Origin: Pacificitalea manganoxidans | Lineage (GTDB): Bacteria; Pseudomonadota; Alphaproteobacteria; Rhodobacterales; Rhodobacteraceae | Assembly: GCF_002504165.1 (NCBI RefSeq) | Contig: NZ_CP021404.1 | Coordinates: 2,480,001-2,544,000 of the forward strand | Direction: 5' to 3' | DNA length: 64,000 nucleotides | Program-made: the position numbers and the translations under genes | Shown: piece after piece, positions 36,667-45,665 of the stretch | How the letters are laid out: the number at the start of each line of letters is the position of its first letter | How positions within the stretch are numbered: the first letter of the stretch is position 1 | Notes under the pieces: model-generated | The model's database searches: none | Told to the model about the DNA's origin: nothing | The model's input: the letters and a program-made list of their open reading frames with translations, nothing else

Positions 36667-38808
36667 TTACTGAAGTTCTGCGGTTTGAAGCAGCGAGGTG
36701 ATGCGGCGCACGGCGGCGCGGCGGTTCTCGCGTTCGGCGTCAAGGGTGCGGATCTTCAGGTCGCTTTCGCCATACCCCTGCACGACCATGTTTTCCGGCG
36801 GAACGTCGAAATACTCGGTCAGGGCCAGCGCCACCGATTCCGCACGGCGGTCGGACAGCGCGAGGTTATAGGCGGCATTGCCCACGGCGTCAGTGTGACC
36901 TTCGATCAGGAACACCTCATTGGGGCTTTCCGCAATGACGTCCGAGATCAGGTTGCCCAGATCGGCCAGTTCTTCGGCCTGATCGGGGGTGATCACGGCG
37001 GATCCGGTTTCGAACGTCACGTTATCGAGGCTGATCGCGGGGGCCAGTTTGCGGACCTGCCGGATGTTACGCACCTGATAGAGCGCAAAGCGGCGGTCGG
37101 TCTGCACATCGGCGGCGAGAGCCTGACGCAGGGCGTCCCGGTTCTGCGTCACCTCGATCACCTGTTCGCGCGGCTCGGGCAGCGTGGCCACATCGACCGG
37201 CTCATAGGTGCTGGTGTCGTCGATCAGCACGGTCACGTCACCGTTGGTATCGACCCGGATGCGGCGCAGCACGCGCAGTTCGTCATCCCGCAGGGTGATG
37301 ATCTGGCTGCCGTCTTCGCGCGTCACCGTGGTGCGGCTCGACCCGTCGTTGAACGTTTCGGTCCGCACGTTGGAGCCGGGGCGGCGCAGCAATTCGTTGT
37401 CATCCTTGATGACGCGATACTGGCCGTCCCGCAGCACGACCACGCGGTCGTCGGATTTGCTGACGACTTCGCCGGCATTGTCCTGAAGCTGCTGACCAAC
37501 CACGACCGCACCCAGACCGATGATGAGCGCCTTTTCCAGATCGGTCAGGCCATCGTCATCGTCATCGTTGTTGTTGCGGCGCGCATTGGCAGAGCCGTTG
37601 GCGCTGGCCTGTGCGGCCTGCGACAGGGTTTCCACCGTGCCGTCGAACTCTTCCGAGCTGGAGCGGGCCGAATCCTCGGTGATGGTTTCTTCTTCCACCT
37701 CGGAGGCTTCGGTGTCGGCGGACAGAGCCGCGGACTCGCGCTGCGGGGCGTCTTGCTCCGCGGTTTCGGCCTCGGCCTGAAGATCAGGCTCCTCTGCCGA
37801 TTGCTGTTCCAGTTCGGCAGTTTCCTGCTCCAGCTGTTCCAGTTCCTCGGTCGTGGGCTCTGCCGGGGTGTCGGCTTCGGCTTCGGCTTCGGCGGTAGTG
37901 TCAGCTTCGGCGTCGGCATCGGCGGTGCCGTCAGTCTCGGCGCTGGCATCGGCATCCGCATCGGCGGTGCTGTCGGCCTCGGCGCTGTCATTGCCCAGAA
38001 GCTGGTTCATGGCACCGGCAAGCCCACCTTCGGGCGCGGCGTCGGTTTCCGGCTCGGCATCGGCCTCGGCGGTCATGTCGGCGCTGTCGGTGGCTTCGGC
38101 GGTGGTGTCCGTCCCGGCATCGGCTTCGGTCGTGGTCTGAAGCTGCTGCTCCTCGGTTTCCGCTGCGGGCGCGTCGGCCTCGGCGGTTTCGGGCGCGGGT
38201 TCGGCGGTGGCGTCAGCCTCGGCAGTGGCGTCTGCTTCGGGGGCGGGCGCTTCGGTTTCCGCAGTCTCGGGTTCCGCAGCTTCGGGTTCCGCAGTCTCGG
38301 CTTCGGCGGCCTCGGCTTCGGGCTCCGGCTCGTCATTGCCCAGAAGCTGGTTGACCACGCCGCTCAGCAGACCGCCCTCGTCGCCATTGCTTTCTTCCTC
38401 GGCGGAGGCTTCGGCATCGGCGGTGGTTTCGGTCGACATGTCGGCTTCGGCCGAAGCGTCTGCCCCGTCGGTGCCCGCATCGGCGTTCATTTCGGTTTGC
38501 AGCGACTGCTCCAGTGTCGCAGCATCCATGTTGCCGTCCACATCGACGGGCATGACGCCGGTCATCGCGGTGGCTTCCTCGGCCTGCGCAGTGGTCAGGC
38601 AGACCTCGGCTTCTTCCTGGCCTTCGTCATCGGCGATCAGCACCGCTTCCTCGGGCAGGTCGTAGCCGCCATCCTCAAGGTCGGCGACGGTGAAGGCGCT
38701 GGTATCAGCCGGGCATTCCGCCGAGCTGTCCTGCGCGAAAGCCGCACCGGGCACGGCCAGCGACAGGCTGGCCAGCAGGGCGGTGGTGTTCGACAAAGTA
38801 CGACGCAT
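36667..38808 (-). CDS. OmpA-family outer-membrane protein with long acidic low-complexity region
   Basis: 713-aa exported protein. A signal peptide (MRRTLSNTTALLASLSLAVP, cleavage near AFA-QD at residue 25) leads to a small N-terminal domain (about 30-100). Residues about 100-400 are Ala/Glu/Asp/Thr-rich and strongly acidic. The region contains two copies of a short block, GGLLSGVVNQLLGNDE and GGLAGAMNQLLGNDSAEADS. A beta-rich segment with repeated DGQYRVIKDDN and DGSQIITLRDDELR steps precedes the C-terminal OmpA peptidoglycan-binding domain (VFLIEGHTDAVGNAAYNLAL and QGYGESDLKIRT). It is probably an envelope spacer or Ca2+-binding protein tied to peptidoglycan. The long acidic part makes exact family placement uncertain. 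Confidence 0.88.
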   Translation of the reverse strand: MRRTLSNTTALLASLSLAVPGAAFAQDSSAECPADTSAFTVADLEDGGYDLPEEAVLIADDEGQEEAEVCLTTAQAEEATAMTGVMPVDVDGNMDAATLEQSLQTEMNADAGTDGADASAEADMSTETTADAEASAEEESNGDEGGLLSGVVNQLLGNDEPEPEAEAAEAETAEPEAAEPETAETEAPAPEADATAEADATAEPAPETAEADAPAAETEEQQLQTTTEADAGTDTTAEATDSADMTAEADAEPETDAAPEGGLAGAMNQLLGNDSAEADSTADADADASAETDGTADADAEADTTAEAEAEADTPAEPTTEELEQLEQETAELEQQSAEEPDLQAEAETAEQDAPQRESAALSADTEASEVEEETITEDSARSSSEEFDGTVETLSQAAQASANGSANARRNNNDDDDDGLTDLEKALIIGLGAVVVGQQLQDNAGEVVSKSDDRVVVLRDGQYRVIKDDNELLRRPGSNVRTETFNDGSSRTTVTREDGSQIITLRDDELRVLRRIRVDTNGDVTVLIDDTSTYEPVDVATLPEPREQVIEVTQNRDALRQALAADVQTDRRFALYQVRNIRQVRKLAPAISLDNVTFETGSAVITPDQAEELADLGNLISDVIAESPNEVFLIEGHTDAVGNAAYNLALSDRRAESVALALTEYFDVPPENMVVQGYGESDLKIRTLDAERENRRAAVRRITSLLQTAELQ

Positions 38809-38911
38809 GTGAGTGTCCTCTTTCCTCAGCGTATTCCCGAAAGAACGCTCAATGTCAGAGGCCGGTTCCGCTCACGTTTCAGTCATTTGCCCGGAGCGTG
38901 GGCAGAGGCGG

Positions 38912-40162
38912 TCAGGAGAGCATCGCCATCAGGCGCGCGCGCTCGCCGTGGTCGCGGGGATCGGCCAATGCCGCCGCCAAACCCTCCAGCGCGGCAATGT
39001 TATGACCGGCGCGGAAGCTGTCAACATGGGGCAGCATCGCCGCCACCCCCTGCGCCCGTGGGGCGAAGCCATCCCAGCGCAGAAGCGGGTTCAGCCAGAT
39101 CAGATGGCGGCACGACAGGTGCAGCCGCTCCATCTGCGCGGCCAGCCGCGCGGGGTCGTCGCGCTCCAGCCCGTCGGTGATGAGCAGCACCACCGCCCCC
39201 TGCCCCAGCACTCGGCGCGACCAGTCGCGGTTGAATTCGGCCAGACAGGCCCCGATGCGGGTGCCGCCCTCCCAATCGCGGGCCTCGCGGCCTGCGGCCT
39301 GTAGCGCGGCATCGACATCGCGATCGGCCAGATGGCGGGTGATGTTGGTGAGCCGGGTGCCGAAGGTGAAGCCGTGGACGCGGGCCCAGCCCTGTCCTTC
39401 GCGGTTCGACACGGCGTGAAGGAAATGCAGAATCGCGCGGGAATATTGCGACATGGAGCCAGAGATGTCGCAAAGCGCGACAAGGTTCGGCCAGCGGGTG
39501 GCGCGGGCACGGGTGCGGATCTCGGTCACCTCGCCGCCCCGCGCCAGCGCGCCGCGCAGGGTGCGCCGCCAGTCGGGCGCGCGCCCGCGCCGGTCCGCCA
39601 CCAGCCGACGGGTTATGACGGGCGGCACCGGCAGGCTCATCTGCGACAGGATCTGACGGGCGCGGGCCATTTCGGCGGTGCTCATCTGCTCGAAATCCAG
39701 CGCGCGGAGTTTCTCGTCACCGCTGGCGGTGGCGGAGGCGTCGATTTCGACCTCGGTTTCCTGCGGCTGGGCCGGATCGACCGGGCGGTCGGCCTGATCG
39801 GCAAGGAGCGCTTCGGCGGCGCGCTTTTCGGCGGGGGCGGCGGGGCGGTCCTCCTGCACGCCGCGCACGGCGGGCACCAGCATCGCCATCATGTGTTCCA
39901 TATACCGCGGATCGCGCCAGTAGAGCCGGAAGATCTGTGCAAACACCGTGGCATGTTCGGGGCGGCTGACAAAGCAGGCGTGCAGGGTCCAGTAGAAATC
40001 CCGCCGGTCGGTGAAGCCTGCGGCCTCGACCGCGCGGATCGCCTCGATCACCCGACCGGGGCCGACGGGCAGACCGGCCTTGCGCAGGGCGCGGGCGAAC
40101 CAAGTGATGTTTTGCGACAGCTTGCCATCCTCGGGCAGGTCCAGCGGCAGGTGTTCAGCCAT
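38912..40162 (-). CDS. VWA domain protein, CoxE-like
   Basis: 416-aa protein with a C-terminal von Willebrand factor A domain. The metal-binding MIDAS motif is CDISGSMSQYS (D-x-S-x-S), with GTRIGACLAEFN and VVLLITDGLERDD as the further MIDAS loops. The N-terminal half is helical (ITWFARALRKAGLPVGPGRV), typical of CoxE-type proteins. It starts 10 bp after the MoxR ATPase stop, so the two form an operon. In known systems such pairs act as chaperones that insert metals or activate enzymes; no carbon monoxide dehydrogenase genes are present here. Confidence 0.92.
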   Translation of the reverse strand: MAEHLPLDLPEDGKLSQNITWFARALRKAGLPVGPGRVIEAIRAVEAAGFTDRRDFYWTLHACFVSRPEHATVFAQIFRLYWRDPRYMEHMMAMLVPAVRGVQEDRPAAPAEKRAAEALLADQADRPVDPAQPQETEVEIDASATASGDEKLRALDFEQMSTAEMARARQILSQMSLPVPPVITRRLVADRRGRAPDWRRTLRGALARGGEVTEIRTRARATRWPNLVALCDISGSMSQYSRAILHFLHAVSNREGQGWARVHGFTFGTRLTNITRHLADRDVDAALQAAGREARDWEGGTRIGACLAEFNRDWSRRVLGQGAVVLLITDGLERDDPARLAAQMERLHLSCRHLIWLNPLLRWDGFAPRAQGVAAMLPHVDSFRAGHNIAALEGLAAALADPRDHGERARLMAMLS

Positions 40163-40171
40163 GCGCGCGGA

Positions 40172-41083
40172 TCACGCCGGGGCCAGTTCGGCGCGCACCT
40201 CGTCGAGAATGCGCTTGGCCTCCGAACCTTGCAGCTTGCGAATGTCGTCTTGGTATTTCAGCACCGCGCCCAGCGTGTCGGCGATCACCTCGGGACTGAG
40301 CGCGATGGCGTCGAGCGCCAGCAGGCATTTGGCCCAGTCGATGGTTTCGGCGACGCCCGGTTTCTTGAACAGATCCTCGGTGCGCAATTGCTGCACGAAG
40401 GCCACGACTTCGCGCGAGAGGGTCGCCTGCGCTTCGGGTGCGCGGGCGGCGAGGATCTCCATTTCCCGGTCGAAATTGGGATAATCGACCCAGTGATAAA
40501 GGCAGCGGCGTTTGAGCGCGTCATGCACTTCGCGGGTGCGGTTGGAAGTGAGAATGACGATGGGCGGCTCCGGCGCGCGGATGGTGCCAAGTTCGGGGAT
40601 CGTGACCTGAAAATCCGACAGCGCTTCTAGCAAGAACGCCTCGAACGGTTCATCGGTGCGGTCGATTTCATCGATCAGAAGCACCGGCGCGCCGCCCTCC
40701 TGCGGGCGCATGGCCTGCAAAAGCGGACGCTCGATCAGGTAATCCTGCGAGAAAAGCTCCGTCTTTAGCGCGGCGCGGTCGGCGCCGCCCGTGGCCTCCG
40801 CCGTGCGGATCGCGATCATCTGTTCGGCGAAGTTCCATTCATAGACCGCCGACGCGGCATCAAGGCCTTCGTAGCATTGCAGGCGGATCAGACGGCGGCC
40901 CAGCCCGGCGGCGATGGCCTTGGCGATTTCGGTCTTGCCGGTGCCGGCCTCGCCCTCAAGAAACAGCGGTCGGCCCAGCCGCAGCGCCAGAAACGCCACA
41001 GTCGCCAGCGGCCTGCCGCAGACATAGTCCTGCCCGGCGAGCATCTGCTGCACCGCTTCGATCGAGTCCGGTATCGGGGTCAT
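40172..41083 (-). CDS. MoxR-family AAA+ ATPase
   Basis: 303-aa ATPase of the MoxR/CoxD type. Walker A is LEGEAGTGKTEIAKAI, Walker B is VLLIDEIDRTDEPFE, and sensor 1 is in PIVILTSNRTREVHDAL. The lid domain FVQQLRTEDLFKKPGVAETI is as in CoxD-like proteins. The ATG at 41083 has AAGGAGGACACC upstream, an ideal ribosome site. The gene precedes a CoxE-like VWA partner; together they form a putative activation chaperone whose client is unknown. Confidence 0.94.
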   Translation of the reverse strand: MTPIPDSIEAVQQMLAGQDYVCGRPLATVAFLALRLGRPLFLEGEAGTGKTEIAKAIAAGLGRRLIRLQCYEGLDAASAVYEWNFAEQMIAIRTAEATGGADRAALKTELFSQDYLIERPLLQAMRPQEGGAPVLLIDEIDRTDEPFEAFLLEALSDFQVTIPELGTIRAPEPPIVILTSNRTREVHDALKRRCLYHWVDYPNFDREMEILAARAPEAQATLSREVVAFVQQLRTEDLFKKPGVAETIDWAKCLLALDAIALSPEVIADTLGAVLKYQDDIRKLQGSEAKRILDEVRAELAPA

Positions 41084-41579
41084 GGTGTCCTCCTTGGGTC
41101 AGAACTGCATGCCCCGCGCCGGGTGACAAGCACGACGAAAGGGGGAGAGGCGCGCGCCCTGCCCCGCGCGGCGATATGCGTGCCCACGGGGTGACCGGGC
41201 GTTGTGCGGGCACTAACCGTCCCCGGCGTGATTCCGCCTGCCCGGCAACAGCCCGACAATGGCGCGAAAACCTTCTAATTTGCGCCGCATTTGCCGATCA
41301 TCTTGGCGCAGATACCCACTGTTGCGTTCTCCTGCGCGACAGTTGCCTGCCGCCTCAGCCCGTCGTGACTTGACGGATCACCGCCCGCCCTGCCCGATAC
41401 CCGCATGTTACCCCGATGTTGTTCCCGCCTGCCGCCGCGCCCGGCTGGCCAGACCGCCCGACCCGACTAGATGAGCTGACATGCCCGATGACCTGCGCCC
41501 CGGCGCGACACCCGACCCGACCGCCCGCCAGACCGAAATGCCCGCCGCCTCCCCCCGGCCCAGCCCCAAGGAACGTCAC
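41084..41579. promoter_or_regulatory. Divergent intergenic region moxR / 41580 gene
   Basis: 496 bp without a supported gene, presumably holding both promoters. The inverted sequence GTGA-N9-TCAC at 41366-41382 is short and may be chance. A plus-strand frame begins at 41481, but its first 33 codons look non-coding. Nothing else was recognised. Confidence 0.4.
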
Positions 41580-42632
41580 ATGCCACAGGATCTTCCTGAT
41601 CAGACGATCGATGCCGCCGGCCCCGATGCCGCACGCGGCGCGGAGGCGCCCGCAGAGGCCGATGCCCAACGGGGCACCGAGGACGACGACGCGCCGATCA
41701 CCCCCGAAGCATGGCACGCGCGGCTTGACGCCCATGGCGAGATGCATGGCTATCATGAACGGCTCGGCGCCCGGCACGGCGCGCTATATACCGAAGACAG
41801 CGAGACGCTGCTTGTCACCTTTGAAGACGCCGGTGCGATCCGGGCCAATGGTGATGCGGCCACCCTGCCCTTTGGGCTGACGGTCGCGGGGCGCGAGGGC
41901 TGGTCGCAGCTGTGCCTTTACAGCGAGGGCGACACATGGTTCCGCGACGAGGCGATCTATGCCTTTTTTGACCGGCTGATCGACGAAGGGTTCTTTTTCG
42001 AATTTGAGCGGGTGGTGTTCTATGGCGCCGGGGCCTGCGCCTATGCCGCCTGCGCCTATTCGGTGGCCGCGCCGGGGGCGATTGTCGTCGCGGTGCAGCC
42101 GCAGGCGACGCTCGACCCGACCGTGGCCGAATGGGACAGCCGGTTCCTGAGGATGCGTGGCACGGATTTCACCTCGCGCTTCGGCTATGCGCCCGCGATG
42201 ATGGAAGCGGCGGCCAAGGGGTTTGTCCTCTACGATCCGAACGTGAAAGAGGACGCGATGCATGCCGCGCTGTTCACCCGCGAGGGGGTAGAGAAGCTGC
42301 GCTGCACCTATCTGGGCACCGATCTGGAACCGGCCCTGACGCAGATGGATATGCTGGTACCGCTGCTGCGCGCCGCCGGGCGGGGCACGCTGACCCGCGC
42401 CGTGTTCGCCGATCTGTGGCGGCGGCGGCGCGATTATGTTCCCTATCTGCGGCGGCTGGTCGTCACGCTGGAAAGCCGCGAGCGTCCTATGCTGGCGGGG
42501 CTGGCCGCGCGTGCGGTGCTGTCGCGCCGCAACGGGCCCCGGTTCCGCAAGGCGCTGAAGACCGCCGAGGCGCAACTGGCGAAAGCCGACCGCAGCCTGC
42601 CCCACGCCCGGACCTTGCCGCCCGAGGCCTGA
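41580..42632 (+). CDS. Uncharacterised protein, hydrolase-fold-like core
   Basis: 350-aa soluble protein that I do not recognise. Residues 1-55 are an acidic disordered tail. A conserved-looking core follows: TLLVTFEDAGAIRANGDAAT, FYGAGACAYAACAYSVAAPG and IVVAVQPQATLDPTVAEWDS. The GAGACAYA turn sits where an alpha/beta hydrolase would have its nucleophile elbow, but Ser is replaced by Ala-Cys. The C-terminal 90 residues are helical and Arg-rich. The start at 41580 is chosen for AAGGA seven bases upstream. It is divergent from moxR and convergent with ureG. Confidence 0.8.
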   Translation: MPQDLPDQTIDAAGPDAARGAEAPAEADAQRGTEDDDAPITPEAWHARLDAHGEMHGYHERLGARHGALYTEDSETLLVTFEDAGAIRANGDAATLPFGLTVAGREGWSQLCLYSEGDTWFRDEAIYAFFDRLIDEGFFFEFERVVFYGAGACAYAACAYSVAAPGAIVVAVQPQATLDPTVAEWDSRFLRMRGTDFTSRFGYAPAMMEAAAKGFVLYDPNVKEDAMHAALFTREGVEKLRCTYLGTDLEPALTQMDMLVPLLRAAGRGTLTRAVFADLWRRRRDYVPYLRRLVVTLESRERPMLAGLAARAVLSRRNGPRFRKALKTAEAQLAKADRSLPHARTLPPEA

Positions 42633-42670
42633 GCCCGCGGGGCGGCAACGCCGGGGTCAGGGCACGCGGA

Positions 42671-43282
42671 TCAGAGCCCGCCTTCGGTTTCGATGAAGCG
42701 GGCGATCTCCTCGACCCCACGGCCCGCGCGCAGCGAGGCCATCACATAGGGCCGCGCGCCACGGGCCGCGCGCGTGTCGCTTTCCAATTGCACCGGATCG
42801 ACGCCGACATGGGGCGCGAGGTCGATTTTATTGACCACCAGCAGATCGGAGCGGGTGACGCCCGGCCCCTTTTTGCGCGGGATGTCCTGCCCTGCCGCCG
42901 TATCGATCACATAGAGCGTCAGATCGGCCAGTTCCGGCGAGAACGTCGCGGCGAGGTTGTCGCCCCCCGATTCGATCAAGATCACGTCGAGATCGGGAAT
43001 CGCCGCGCGCAGATCGGCCACGGCGGCAAGGTTGATCGAGGCATCCTCGCGGATCGCGGTATGCGGGCAGCCGCCGGTTTCGACGCCGCGGATACGCTCC
43101 ATCGGCAGCACCTGCGCCCGCATCAGCGCCTCGGCATCCTCACGCGTGTAGATGTCATTGGTGATGACGGCGACGGAGTGGCGCGGGCTGAGCGCACGGC
43201 AAAGCTGTTCGGTCAGCGTGGTCTTGCCAGCCCCCACCGGGCCGCCGATACCCACGCGCAGCGGGCCGTTCTGACTGGGCAT
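42671..43282 (-). CDS. ureG: Urease accessory GTPase UreG
   Basis: 203-aa SIMIBI-class GTPase that delivers nickel to apo-urease. The P-loop is [34 protein letters not shown] carries the metal-binding CPH motif. [19 protein letters not shown] is the switch region and [14 protein letters not shown] holds NKxD. The ATG at 43282 follows AAGGAACCCGAC. It lies 74 bp past ureF. Functional urease genes UreA/B/C/D are not in the window. Confidence 0.97.
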   Translation of the reverse strand: MPSQNGPLRVGIGGPVGAGKTTLTEQLCRALSPRHSVAVITNDIYTREDAEALMRAQVLPMERIRGVETGGCPHTAIREDASINLAAVADLRAAIPDLDVILIESGGDNLAATFSPELADLTLYVIDTAAGQDIPRKKGPGVTRSDLLVVNKIDLAPHVGVDPVQLESDTRAARGARPYVMASLRAGRGVEEIARFIETEGGL

Positions 43283-43356
43283 GTCGGGTTCCTTTTTGTT
43301 GGATCGGCAATGGTTTAGCGCCATACGCGGCGCAAGGCCAGCCGCGCGGGCCCTAA

Positions 43357-44043
43357 TCAGGTTTTGAAGATCCGCACCTCAAGCACCTCATGTTCCATCG
43401 CGGCCAGATCGGCGCCGAACGCCCCGGTTGCGATCATGTCGAGCGGCGCGTCGGCACAGGCGGCGGCCAAGGTTACGACATCGGGGTGAAGCGCAGCCAG
43501 CGCCGCCTGCCCCTCGGTCTGGCCCAAGGGCACGAAGCGCACCCCCGCCTGCACGAGGTTGGCGGCAAAGCTGTGGAGATAGAGCGCGATCACCTGCGTC
43601 ACCGGCAGATCCAGATCCGCCGCCGCCGCGCCGAGCGCCACGGGCAACGCCATCGGGGGACGCGCCGCGCCGGTCATCGCGTTGACGGTGAGGGTGAGCG
43701 CGCGGCCCTGTGCCTCCGTCTCGACCCAGCGTTCGCGGGAGGGGGCCAATGCGCGCGCCAGATCGGCCAGGTCCGTCAGGCGCGCGGCATCACCACCGGC
43801 GCGCAGGGCATGGGCCAGCAGCGTCGCATCCGCCCGGCCCGCGCCTTCGGACAGGACCACGGACACCCACGCGCGCAGGCTGTCTGCGTCCTGCACCCGG
43901 CCTGCGGCGATCTCGGTCTCCAGCCCGTGGGAATAGGCGAAACTGCCCAAGGGAAACGCCGGTGACAGCCATTGGGTGAGGGTCAGGAGCGCGGTGGGGT
44001 CGGCCCCGGCGCTGGGTTCCGGCAGGGTCAGGGGGGCGGTCAT
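43357..44043 (-). CDS. ureF: Urease accessory protein UreF
   Basis: 228-aa helical chaperone that works with UreD and UreG in urease maturation. The N-terminal signature [20 protein letters not shown] is clear, as is [20 protein letters not shown] near the C-terminus. Its ATG overlaps the stop of the YrhK-like gene (ATGA), and ureG follows after 74 bp. Confidence 0.95.
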   Translation of the reverse strand: MTAPLTLPEPSAGADPTALLTLTQWLSPAFPLGSFAYSHGLETEIAAGRVQDADSLRAWVSVVLSEGAGRADATLLAHALRAGGDAARLTDLADLARALAPSRERWVETEAQGRALTLTVNAMTGAARPPMALPVALGAAAADLDLPVTQVIALYLHSFAANLVQAGVRFVPLGQTEGQAALAALHPDVVTLAAACADAPLDMIATGAFGADLAAMEHEVLEVRIFKT

Positions 44044-44426
44044 TGTTCATACCTTTTGGCCAGCCGGTCGACATCGCCCATGCGCAGATAGGTCAGTTCC
44101 CGCGCCAGCCGCAGGCTTGGCTTGGCCGCAAAGAGCAGCGAGCCCACGAGAAACGCCCATGTGCCCGGCATCATCAGACTGTCGAAGAAAAACATCACCG
44201 AGCCGCCGATGAAACACGCAGCGGCAAGAAAATCGACGAGTGTGTAGACGAGTTCGTAGAGCGCATAGACCCGCGCGTGATCGGGCGAGCGGCGGCGGTT
44301 GTCGGGGTGAAACAGAGTGGCATCCTCGCTGCGGGCGGCGGGCGGGTTTGCCCCCGCCGCGCCGTCCCTCCCCGTGTCCGCTGCGTCGCGGGGTGCGCTG
44401 CTGTCCTGCGGCATGGCGCGGCTCAC
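44040..44426 (-). CDS. YrhK-like membrane protein inserted between ureE and ureF
   Basis: 128-aa protein. The N-terminal 45 residues are disordered. RVYALYELVYTLVDFLAAAC then starts a YrhK-type domain with two hydrophobic helices (ACFIGGSVMFFF; GTWAFLVGSLLFAAKP). Its GTG start overlaps the ureE stop and its stop overlaps the ureF start, so three genes are translationally coupled; an ATG four codons later is possible. A role in urease maturation or nickel supply is suggested only by position. Confidence 0.8.
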   Translation of the reverse strand: MSRAMPQDSSAPRDAADTGRDGAAGANPPAARSEDATLFHPDNRRRSPDHARVYALYELVYTLVDFLAAACFIGGSVMFFFDSLMMPGTWAFLVGSLLFAAKPSLRLARELTYLRMGDVDRLAKRYEQ

Positions 44427-45061
44427 GATTTGGGTTGTTTGGACTGCGCCTCGAAATCCGGGTGATGCCCATGCGCATTGGCATGGCCGCGCGTGGTGTC
44501 GGGATGCGGCGCGACCTGATCGGCGGCATGGGCGTGCACATGGTCATGGCCCATCGTGCGCCCGTGGCCGTAGGCGCCACCTTCGGGTCGGAATCGCTCC
44601 GTCGTGGGGCTGAGCGTGGCGCCGAGCCCTTCGAGCATCTTGCGCAGGACGTGATCGTCGCGGATCAGCAGATGGCCGTCGCCGACCTGACAGGGCGTGT
44701 GGCGGTTGCCGATATGCCATGCCAGCCGGGGCAGGTTTTCACCTTCGACCCGCAGAAGCGGCTCGCGCGCGGCCTCGACCCCGATCACCTCGCCGGTTTC
44801 CAGCCGCAGCCCGTCGCCCTGTTCCAATGAGACGGTTTCAGGCAGGTCCACCATCACCGGACGCCCCGACGCGGAGGTCAGGCGTTTGCGCCGCAAGAAC
44901 CGCGCGTCGTAGTCCAGTTCCAGCCAATCGGCCGCGCCATCGCCGCCGCCACGGATCAGCGCCGAGGCCAGCGCGGGCCGGTCTTCGGGCGGCAGCGACA
45001 GCGGATCAAGGTCGTCATCGGGCAGGTTGGCCAGGCGATCGGTCGGCGGATCTGCGGGCAT
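44423..45061 (-). CDS. ureE: Urease accessory nickel metallochaperone UreE
   Basis: 212-aa metallochaperone handing nickel to the UreG/UreF complex. The N-terminal peptide-binding domain includes DYDARFLRRKRLTSASGRPV and LRLETGEVIGVEAAREPLLR. The C-terminal domain is WHIGNRHTPCQVGDGHLLIR. A His-rich tail (GHGRTMGHDHVHAHAADQ and GHANAHGHH) is the nickel store. The N-terminus is about 25 residues longer than common UreE. AAGGA precedes the ATG at 45061, so it can be the first gene of the operon; upstream is repeat DNA rather than ureC. Confidence 0.94.
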   Translation of the reverse strand: MPADPPTDRLANLPDDDLDPLSLPPEDRPALASALIRGGGDGAADWLELDYDARFLRRKRLTSASGRPVMVDLPETVSLEQGDGLRLETGEVIGVEAAREPLLRVEGENLPRLAWHIGNRHTPCQVGDGHLLIRDDHVLRKMLEGLGATLSPTTERFRPEGGAYGHGRTMGHDHVHAHAADQVAPHPDTTRGHANAHGHHPDFEAQSKQPKS

Positions 45062-45289
45062 CGGGAATATCCTTCGAATTTGAGTGCTACCCCCGATGCT
45101 AGCCCGCGCCCCGGCGTCCGCAACCGGAAAGCGGGCGGAAGTCGGCGGAAGCAGGCGGGGAATGTCACTCTGCCGCGCTCATGAGCGGATGGGCGGGGGG
45201 TGGCGGGCGAAGGACGGCCCGTTGCGCGGGTGGAGGTAGGCTTGGCCCGGTTTTCCGGCATTAAGGCAACCTCGGAACTAGGCGCATCC

Positions 45290-45640
45290 GCTCTCGAACA
45301 AGCCCGCAGGGCGCGAGAGCGAGCGCCTGCCCGTCCCTGCGGGCTGGCGCTTGGTCACCTCGCGCTGACCTTTAAGCGGAGAGGTTGATCACACCATAAA
45401 GTGCGCCGTTCAGTCGTAGCAGCGCCATCCCACGGGCAGGCTGGCGTTGCGCGAAAGGCGACTGGGCACAGGGCGTGACAAACACGTTCAGAGGATGCGC
45501 AGCCGCACGACCGTATAGGCCATCCCACGGGCAGGCTGGCGTTGGGCGAAGGGCTACGGGACGTAAGCGTCACAGACACGGTCAAAGCACGCGCACTCGC
45601 TCGACTCTATCAGCGCCATTCCATGGGGAGGTGCGAAGGT
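45290..45640 (-). repeat. Dispersed multi-hairpin intergenic repeat, locus C (inverted, with two partial heads)
   Basis: The full copy reads on the minus strand from about 45449 to 45290: head GCCTGCCCGTGGGATGGCGC, then ACGACTGAACGGCGC, the AGGTCAGCGCGAGGTGACC box, and two hairpins. The distal hairpin pairs GCTCTCG (45290-45296) with CGAGAGC (45314-45320). Two extra partial heads lie near 45520-45547 and 45608-45632. Together they fill most of the 604-bp gap between ureE and the gene ending at 45666; nothing else is recognised there. Confidence 0.78.
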
Positions 45641-45665
45641 GACCGCTCACACCATCCTTTAGCCG

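Noticed and set aside
36334-39180. 948-codon open frame antisense to the OmpA gene
   Set aside because: Gly/Phe-rich mirror of the Ala/Glu-rich coding strand; the minus-strand protein has a signal peptide and an OmpA domain.
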